Origin: an uncultured Lachnospiraceae bacterium
GTDB lineage: Bacteria; Bacillota; Clostridia; Lachnospirales; Lachnospiraceae
Assembly: GCA_947382355.1 (NCBI GenBank)
Contig: CANCYR010000006.1
Location: 22,579 to 86,578, forward strand
Direction of reading: 5' to 3'
DNA: 64,000 bases
Shown: positions 53,165 through 60,100 of the stretch, in pieces
Position numbering within the stretch: position 1 is the stretch's first letter
Layout: each line of letters starts with the position of its first letter
Made by a program: the position numbers and the translations under genes
Notes under the pieces: model-generated
What the model saw: only the letters and a program-made list of their open reading frames with translations
The model's database searches: none
Told to the model about the DNA's origin: nothing

Positions 53165-54682
53165 ATGAAACAAATTATTTCTTTTGAAAATCTGACAGTT
53201 GCCCCCTATAAGGTAGAGCGGTTATTGGATGTACGGGTGGAACATCGGATGAATGAGCACAGTACCTTTTATTTTAAGGCGTTGCTTTCTGATGAGCAGA
53301 AGGACAGCTATGCAAAAAGCAGCAGGGAAGGAAGCAATGTGAGCCTGATGATGAAAGTCTCCGGCGGTAAAAGCAAAATTTTGTTTCAGGGAATGGTGCA
53401 GGATGTAAAGGTCAAGGCACTGCAGGGAGTGTATTATATGGAGGTATATGCCATTTCCCATAGTTATCTTTTGGATGTAGGGAAAAAGAGCCGCACCTTT
53501 CAGAATAAGAAAATGTCTTATAAGGAGCTGATACAGCAGGTGGCTTCCGGGTATAAGGATGCAATGATAGAAGATGAAGCTTCCAAAGGAGCTAAAACAG
53601 GTCAGCTTCTTGTTCAGTATGAGGAAACGGACTGGGAATTTTTAAAGCGGCTGGCTTCCCATTTTCATACGGGGCTGGTAAGCGATATTTATCTCGGGCA
53701 TCCTGCATGTTATTTTGGAGCGCCGCATAATGGAAAAATATCCATAGACGTAATGGACTATGGAGTAAAACAGGATATAGCAAGGTATCTGAAGCTGTCA
53801 AAGAACGGTGTGGAGGGCTTGCAGGAGCAAGACTTTATTTACTACGAAGTGGAAACAAACCAGCCTGCAAGTATTGGAGATATCGTACAGTTTCAGGGAC
53901 AGACGTTTTATGTTTATAAAATACTGGGGCATATGGAAAAAGGGATTTTCCGATATGGCCTCACCTTAACCACTCAAAAAGGAATGAGCCAGCCCCGGCA
54001 GCAGCATGAGCGGATTGCCGGCGGTTCTTTAAGCGGAAGAATTGCGGAAATTCAAAATGACCGGGTAAAGGTTTCCCTGGAGATAGATGAAATTTCAGGG
54101 CATTCTCCGGGAGAGCTTTGCTTTTTCCCCTATTCTACCATTTATTCTTCCAAGGATGGGAGCGGATGGTATTGTATGCCGGAAATCGGGGATCAGGTAC
54201 GAATTTATTTTCCGGATGGTATCGAAGAACATAGTTATGCCATCAGCTCTGTGCATGAAGCAGTAGACCCTTCCCTGATGAAAGGTATGGGAAGCGGTTC
54301 TATGGGAGATGGAAACGGCGGGGCAGGCAGCAGTGCGGGAGGCAGCGCCGGCGCTTCCGGAGGCGGAGCTTACAGCGGACAACGGGATGATCCAAGCGTA
54401 AAATCTATCCGCAATCAGGACGGAAAAGAAATTCGTCTGACGCCGGACGGCATTTATATTATTGCGGACGGCACCACCATTACTTTAACGGATGATGGAG
54501 GCGTTTCCATAATAAGCGACCAGAATATAGAGTTTAAATCGGATAAAAACATTATTATAAGCGCTGAGCAGAATGTAAATATCGTTGGGCTTACTGGAGT
54601 GGATTTAAGCTGCAATGAGACGGCATCTATAAAAATGAAAGATAATGTGGAAGTAATTGGACAGGAAGTAAAATCCAATTAA
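53165..54682 (+). CDS. VgrG-like spike protein
   Basis: VgrG proteins form the trimeric needle tip of contractile injection systems. The 505-residue product has a phage late control D/gp27-like N-terminal part (to about residue 285) with motifs RTFQNKKMSYKELIQQV and QYEETDWEFLKRLASHF. A gp5-type OB-fold with YCMPEIGDQVRIYFPDG follows, then a Gly/Ser/Ala-rich linker at about 373-412 and a C-terminal beta-prism (DGIYIIADGTTITLTDDGG to EVIGQEVKSN). The same N-terminal domain is repeated in the Rhs protein at 57147. RBS AAGGAAGG. A true spike function in this organism is inferred. Confidence 0.8.
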   Translation: MKQIISFENLTVAPYKVERLLDVRVEHRMNEHSTFYFKALLSDEQKDSYAKSSREGSNVSLMMKVSGGKSKILFQGMVQDVKVKALQGVYYMEVYAISHSYLLDVGKKSRTFQNKKMSYKELIQQVASGYKDAMIEDEASKGAKTGQLLVQYEETDWEFLKRLASHFHTGLVSDIYLGHPACYFGAPHNGKISIDVMDYGVKQDIARYLKLSKNGVEGLQEQDFIYYEVETNQPASIGDIVQFQGQTFYVYKILGHMEKGIFRYGLTLTTQKGMSQPRQQHERIAGGSLSGRIAEIQNDRVKVSLEIDEISGHSPGELCFFPYSTIYSSKDGSGWYCMPEIGDQVRIYFPDGIEEHSYAISSVHEAVDPSLMKGMGSGSMGDGNGGAGSSAGGSAGASGGGAYSGQRDDPSVKSIRNQDGKEIRLTPDGIYIIADGTTITLTDDGGVSIISDQNIEFKSDKNIIISAEQNVNIVGLTGVDLSCNETASIKMKDNVEVIGQEVKSN

Positions 54683-54732
54683 GAACTGTTAAAAATAACT
54701 TGTGAATAGTGCGTCGGATTTTTTAACAGTTC
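54683..54732. repeat. Inverted repeat between the VgrG-like and pentapeptide genes
   Basis: GAACTGTTAAAAA (54683-54695) and TTTTTTAACAGTTC (54719-54732) are inverted copies with a 23-base loop. It could act as a weak terminator (T-rich 3' arm). Its AACTGTTA sequence resembles the end of the element at 35579-35720, so it may be a minimal relative of the same repeat family. Confidence 0.6.
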
Positions 54733-54754
54733 CTTAAGTGCGGAGGTACATAGA

Positions 54755-55762
54755 GTGCAAAGTTTTGATTTACAACGAAAAAGCAAGGAGCTGCTTACCC
54801 GCCTGGATGATTATGTAAAAGGTCATCTTGAACAGTTGGAGGCCGGGTTTTTAGACTGCTTTTCAGAGTATTGTGACAAAATTTATCAGATGCAGCAGAA
54901 AGGCGAAAAAGGAGCAATTGCTTATATTCATTTTTCTGTTTTGCGGACAAATATTTTATTGAAAAAACATGAAATCCGGATGGATGCCTATGATGAGAAC
55001 TGGTATATGGATTCCGTGGAATGCAGCGGTCAATATCTGGTAGGAGAGTTTTATTCCTATTTAGAGGAATATGGAGATATGGTGGAGGAATTGCGCAGAA
55101 GCTCCATGGGAAAAGTAAGTCTGGCAAAGGCTCAGGAAAGAGTATTTGATGAAAGCAATTACTATCTTTTTTTCGTGGCTGAACTGATTCGGATAGGAAT
55201 GAGAAAAGCAATCCGGACAGAGGCATATGAAAGGATAGCAAGAACACCGTGTTTTATCGTGTGCATTGGCGGCTTTATGGATCGTTTTGACATTTTGTAT
55301 AAAGAGGATCATACCGTAAAAGACGGCAAAGAGGTGAAGCGCTGTCTCCAATCCGGGGACAGGAGGCTTTTTTCTTATGAAATTAATGAAAATCTGGATT
55401 TATCCAAAGGGAATTATGAAGAACTGGAGTTTCAGTATTCCTCTTTTTCAGGCTGTGATTTTACAAAAAGTAACTGGAACAAGGGAAGGCTCCTTTTTTG
55501 CAATTTCCAAGATACTATCTTAAGAAATGCAAAAATGGAGAAAATGAAAATTTTTGACACGGATTTCTCAGGAGCAACGCTGGAAAATGTAAGCTTTTCA
55601 GGAGGAAAACTAAAGCATGTTTCCTTTGCAGGCGCAACACTTTCCGGGGTGGACTTTTCCAATGCATTGGTGGCAGAAGAAATAGACTTTCAGGATGCCA
55701 GGATTGTAGATTGTAATCTTCCGAAAAATGCAGCAGTGCCAAGCCGGAAAGAATCTGGCTAA
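54755..55762 (+). CDS. Pentapeptide-repeat protein
   Basis: The 335-residue product has an alpha-helical N-terminal part of about 210 residues and a C-terminal run of pentapeptide repeats (about residues 225-315), with units such as CDFTK, TDFSG, ATLEN, VSFSG, VSFAG and VDFSN showing the central Phe/Leu every five residues. Such repeats form right-handed beta-helices; in contractile injection loci they occur in adaptor or chaperone-like proteins. No catalytic motif is visible. The start is GTG at 54755 with CGGAGGT 7 bases upstream. It may link the VgrG-like spike to its cargo (inference). Confidence 0.75.
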   Translation: MQSFDLQRKSKELLTRLDDYVKGHLEQLEAGFLDCFSEYCDKIYQMQQKGEKGAIAYIHFSVLRTNILLKKHEIRMDAYDENWYMDSVECSGQYLVGEFYSYLEEYGDMVEELRRSSMGKVSLAKAQERVFDESNYYLFFVAELIRIGMRKAIRTEAYERIARTPCFIVCIGGFMDRFDILYKEDHTVKDGKEVKRCLQSGDRRLFSYEINENLDLSKGNYEELEFQYSSFSGCDFTKSNWNKGRLLFCNFQDTILRNAKMEKMKIFDTDFSGATLENVSFSGGKLKHVSFAGATLSGVDFSNALVAEEIDFQDARIVDCNLPKNAAVPSRKESG

Positions 55763-55768
55763 GCACCC

Positions 55769-55855
55769 GCATATTTATAAGGGCCACTTAAGAAATCACT
55801 TTCAGCCGGCAGCGGGCTTTGATTTCCGGGCGGGAAAGCTGGGAGCTGAACGTTT
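55769..55855. repeat. Half-copy of the dispersed palindromic element (element 3)
   Basis: This segment aligns along its length, with one gap, to the reverse complement of the left half of the element at 49994-50213: shared blocks include ATTTATAAGGGC, AGAAATCACTTTC and GCGGGAAAGCTG. The other arm is absent. Its right end, AGCTGAACGTTTGAG, continues into the 33-bp tandem array. Confidence 0.8.
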
Positions 55856-55969
55856 GAGAAAAGCGGGTAAGTTATGAGCTGAACGTTTGAGAAAAGCGGG
55901 CAAGTTATGGGCTGAATAGTTGAGAAAAGCGGGTAAGTTATGAGCTGAACGGTTGAGAAAAGGCAGGTT
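55836..55969. repeat. 33-bp tandem repeat, four copies
   Basis: Four units at 55836, 55869, 55902 and 55935 share the pattern AAGTTATGAGCTGAACG and TTGAGAAAAGCGGGT. The first unit grows out of the element-3 half-copy. The last (34-35 bases) is interrupted by GG-rich bases and runs into the ribosome binding region of the next gene. Each unit contains an ATG followed closely by a stop. No unique spacers separate the units, so this is not a CRISPR array. Confidence 0.95.
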
Positions 55970-55974
55970 AAGCT

Positions 55975-56499
55975 ATGGATTATTTTAGAATGATAACGGA
56001 TAAACGATTATGCAGGCTGCCCAGGCTGCAAATACCGAAAGAACTTTTAAAAGCTGAAATGACGAATCCTTCCATTGTTTATGTGGAGGGGAACCATGGG
56101 CTGAGCATAGATTATGCAGATTATCTGGAAAAGCCGTTTCCTTTGATTGCAGAAAAATTTCAGAGGATTTTACAAAAGTATCAGCCGGATATGGCGCTGC
56201 GCCGGGTAACGCTCATTGAAAAAGAAACAGGACAGCAAAAGCCTTATTACCTGATGATGCCGCCAAAGATAACATGTGCGGATAAGGAGGGCTCCCGGTA
56301 TGATGCCGTGGGAAAAGTGCAGGACTTTGTTTTGGATGTAAAAAAGGCAGGAAACCGGAAGATTTTTCTGGCGGAGGATTACGGCAGCGGGTTGCTGGTC
56401 CGGCTGGATGTGGCGGAGAGCATTTTACGGCGCAAGGCCGATGGAATCTGGTTTGAACCGGTGAAAACAGCAGAAAGGAGCAGGGAAGATGTCAGATGA
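55975..56499 (+). CDS. DUF1629/Imm11-like protein, candidate immunity factor
   Basis: The 174-residue product is a single alpha/beta domain without a signal peptide. The pattern resembles DUF1629/Imm11 proteins, a polymorphic-toxin immunity family: FPLIAEKFQRILQKYQPD in the first half, KIFLAEDYGSGLLVRLDVAE in the second, and the C-terminal GIWFEPV. The ATG at 55975 sits in a partial fifth copy of the tandem repeat, with AGGCAGG upstream. The next gene overlaps its end by 11 bases, so they are co-expressed. It could be immunity to an effector outside this window or a structural adaptor. Moderate confidence in the family. Confidence 0.5.
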   Translation: MDYFRMITDKRLCRLPRLQIPKELLKAEMTNPSIVYVEGNHGLSIDYADYLEKPFPLIAEKFQRILQKYQPDMALRRVTLIEKETGQQKPYYLMMPPKITCADKEGSRYDAVGKVQDFVLDVKKAGNRKIFLAEDYGSGLLVRLDVAESILRRKADGIWFEPVKTAERSREDVR

Positions 56500-56974
56500 G
56501 ATAAAAAATGAAGCAGAAAATCAGGAAGAGCAGGAAGTGCAATATCCTTATGCGGTACGGGGCGCAACCATATATTGTGAATGCGGAACCCATATGAGAA
56601 AGCTGGATTTGCCGGTATCCCATGGCTCTTATATCCGGGATAAGGCAATGATGAATAATGAGGACTGCAAGGTGGGGCTGGACCAGAATATTCCCCCCTT
56701 TGGGGCATGCAGATCGGATAAAAAGGATGGAATTGATATTAAGATTGAGGATGCAAAAGACTTATTGCCCCTGACTGGTGAGGATGGAAAACCAATTAAA
56801 ATCCCTATGCCGGTTGAAGGAAAGCTGTGCGAACCTAAGCTGGAAGCCAGATGGGCGGAAGCTCAGGAAAAGACTCTGGTAGATGGTAAGCCGGCGCTTA
56901 CCGTAAAATGCACCATAGCCTGCAGCTATGGCGGGACCATTGGCTTTATGGATGCGGGACAGGATGTATACTGA
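56489..56974 (+). CDS. DUF4280 PAAR-like spike-tip protein
   Basis: The 161-residue product fits the DUF4280 family, described as PAAR-like: RGATIYCECGTHMRKLDLP near the N-terminus, IPPFGACRSD in the middle, and the C-terminal KTLVDGKPALT, then TIACSYGGTIGFMDAGQ. Cys residues in CECG, FGACRS and TIACSYGG are positioned as in the family. PAAR proteins sharpen the VgrG spike and carry effectors. AAAGGAG lies upstream of the ATG, and the start overlaps the preceding gene by 11 bases. It sits directly before the Rhs gene. Confidence 0.8.
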   Translation: MSDEIKNEAENQEEQEVQYPYAVRGATIYCECGTHMRKLDLPVSHGSYIRDKAMMNNEDCKVGLDQNIPPFGACRSDKKDGIDIKIEDAKDLLPLTGEDGKPIKIPMPVEGKLCEPKLEARWAEAQEKTLVDGKPALTVKCTIACSYGGTIGFMDAGQDVY

Positions 56975-56978
56975 TATG

Positions 56979-57103
56979 GAATCAAATGCCACGCCGCAGG
57001 CAACGGGGTATCAAGCTTGAAGTGTCCCAGAGGGCGGGAATTTGATTCTTGCGGCATTTGTCAAATGCTCGTGCAGGCACGGCGTCTGACTCATTGCCTG
57101 CGG
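56979..57103. repeat. Complex inverted repeat upstream of the Rhs gene
   Basis: GAATCAAAT (56979-56987) pairs with ATTTGATTC (57040-57048), CCGCAGGCAA (56994-57003) with TTGCCTGCGG (57094-57103), and GCATTTG-T-CAAATGC (57053-57067) forms a perfect small hairpin. The first and second pairings cannot form at the same time as nested stems without a pseudoknot, so this leader could switch between structures. It separates the PAAR-like gene from the Rhs gene. Confidence 0.7.
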
Positions 57104-57146
57104 AAATAAAAAGAGTACAAGGCTTCCGGAAAAAGGAGGAGCACAG

Positions 57147-60100
57147 ATGGACGAAAAAAGAGCACAGGATGAATTTACCCACGGTCAGATAAAGGTGAAA
57201 TGCCCGTACCCGATTCAGCAGGTTTGTGAGCTTGAGATAACCAGAAAGCTGAATGAGCATGGCAGGGTGTTTGTAAAAGGAATTATACGGGAAGAAGAAG
57301 GCGCAAGATGCATTCACCGGGCGGGAAGTCTTGATTCCATTGCCGTCTACGGGAAAAATGCTGCAGGGGAAACGCTGCTTTTTTCCGGTGTGGTAACGGA
57401 GCTTAAGGTGCTTTATCAGGATTGTACATACTATGCGGAAATAAAAGGCTTATCCTGGAGCAGCCTGTTGGATTATGAAGTAAAAAACCGCTCCTTCCAG
57501 AATAAGAACATGACTTATTCCGCCCTGCTGGAACAGATATTGAAGGACTATCCGGGGAGCATGTTTATAAATAAAACCGTGCCTTCCGGGCAGCTTACAG
57601 GGCAGTTTATTCTCCAATACGGGGAGACGGACTGGCAGTTTTGCAAGCGTCTTGCCACTCATTTCCAGACACAGCTGGCAGCAGACATTTTGAGCAAAAA
57701 GCCGGCTTTCTGGTTTGGCCTGCCTAAAAATAACAGCACATTAGAAAGTGTAAACCAGGTGGTGACCAAAAGAGCCGCAGGCAAGTATCAGCAGGCAGCA
57801 GTTTCTGATTTTTTCCTGTTGGAAGAGCAGTTCGTCAAGTATCATATTGAAAGCAAAGAGCGCCTGGAGCTGGGGAACCTTGTGGAATATGCCGGACGTT
57901 CCATGGTAATCGAAGAAAGCCGGGCTGTTTTGGAAAAAGGAGTTCTTTGTTATACATATACACTGGGATTAGAAGAATCATTGCGTTTGCCAAAGGAAAC
58001 GAATCCACGTATACATGGGATATCTTTGCCGGGCAGGGTTTTGGAAAGAGAAAACCAGCAGGTAAAGCTGAAACTGGAAATTGATAAGGTGCAGGATGCG
58101 GAAACCGCCTGCTGGTTTCCTTATGCCTCTCAGGCAAACAACCTGTTTTATTGTATGCCGGAAATCGGCACTGAGGTGTCCCTGTATTTTTCAAACAGCG
58201 ATGAGACCAGCGGCATTGCAATGAATGCAGTGCGGAAAAATGGCGGAAGCTGTGCCAAGACTTCTGATCCAAAGCAGAAATATATGGGAATACCCGAAGG
58301 AAAAGAATTTAAGCTGGGAGTAACCGATATTGATTTTACAGCTCATGAAAAGTTATTTATGAAAATCACTGCCGGGAATGGCGTACAGGTTCAAAGCCAT
58401 GAGGATTTCAATATCTTTACCAGACAAAAGCTTTTTATGGAAGCAAAGGAGCTGATAAAGGTATTTGCCAAAACAGGAGATATTCTTGTAGGCGCAAAGC
58501 AGGAATCGGGGCTTTATTTACTTGGAGGAGCGGATGGGGATACCCATATCAAGGCGGGAAATTATCTCATATATGATGGGCGGCGGAAGGAAATCTTTAC
58601 GGAGAGGCTGAATAAAGAGATTGCTTATGAAGAGAAGAAGATGGACTGGCTGAAGCTGGTAGGCAATGTGCTTATTGGACTGGCTGTAGTGGCTGTGGTA
58701 GCAGGAGCCATTTTTCTTACAGGAGGGTCGGCAGCCGTTGTCCTGGGGGCGGCTATCAGCGGAAGTATGGCTGTAGGAGCAACTGCAGTATCGGATATTA
58801 TGCGGGGAGAGGTAAGCGACTGGCAGGATTATGCGCTGGCTGGCCTGAAAGGAGCAATTGAAGGCGCCGTATCCGGAGCAATCATGGGAGCTAAGGCTTT
58901 AAAAGGAGCAAAGCTCATTACGAAAATGTTTGTCAGCGGCGGGGTTTCCTTTTTGACGGATGCAATTTCACAAGGAATTGATATTCTTACTGGAAGAGCT
59001 TCCGGTTATGATTGGAAGCAGGGACTGATTTCTTTTGGAATAGGATTTATCATGCCGGCTATTTCTGAAGGAATTCAAAAAGGATTCAAAAAGCTGCTGG
59101 AGAAGTATGGAAATAAAATGCCTAAATGGCTGGCTAATACTCTTTGCAGGCTGGGAGGAGAACCGGTAGATTTAATTAATGGAAATGTGCTTTATGATAT
59201 TATGGATTTTGAACTGCCAGGTCCTTTACCATTGCAATGGAAGCGGATTTGGTGCAGTGCCAGTCAGATTGTGGGACATTTGGGTTATGGTACCCGCTGC
59301 AATTATGAAATGGGATTGGAGGTGTTTGAGGAAGAGTATGCTTTAGTTGTTTTCTTAAATGATGGACGCATATGTGCATTCCCCAATATTTTAACAGGAG
59401 AAGAGTCTTTCAATGATGAAAACAAATTACTTTTAAGAAGAAAAGAGGATCATTATCAGCTGTTTGATCCGGAAAGTAGATATAGTTATTTGCTTTATCC
59501 CAGCAAAAATGGTTATTTTTCATATAAGCTCACCAAGATACAGAACCCACAGGGACATCAGATACAGTTTTTCTATGATACAAACGGTTATTTGTGCCAG
59601 ATAGTAGACAGCGTAGGAAGAGAATTGAACATTACAACTAATCATCAAGGAAGAATTACACAGGTGGCTTTAAAAGAAGATAATTATCCGGGGTCCCATG
59701 TTCTGGTCGGCTATGCATATAATCAAGAACAGGATTTGGAAACAGTTACGGATGCCTTAGGCGCAGACAGTCGTTTGGAATATCGTAATCATCTGCTGGT
59801 AAGAAAAATCGACCGGAATAAAAACTCCTTTTATTGGGAATATGATTGTTATCAATATGGAGCAAGAGCCATCCGAACCTGGGGGGATGGGGGAGTCTTA
59901 AGCCTGTGGATTGACTATCATGATAAAGAAAGATACAATACCGTTAGAACAAGCCGGAAGAGCCTGCCAAGCGAATATCATTACAATGAGAAAATGCTTT
60001 GTACCCGGATTGTTTATCCTGATTTAACCGAAATCAGGGAAACATATAATGAACGCTATCAAACAGTGAGCCAGGTGGATGAGGAAGGGCGTCTGACACA

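Noticed and set aside
55836..55969. CRISPR-like regular spacing of repeats
   Set aside because: The 33-bp units are directly adjacent with no unique spacers and no cas genes nearby, so this is a simple tandem repeat.
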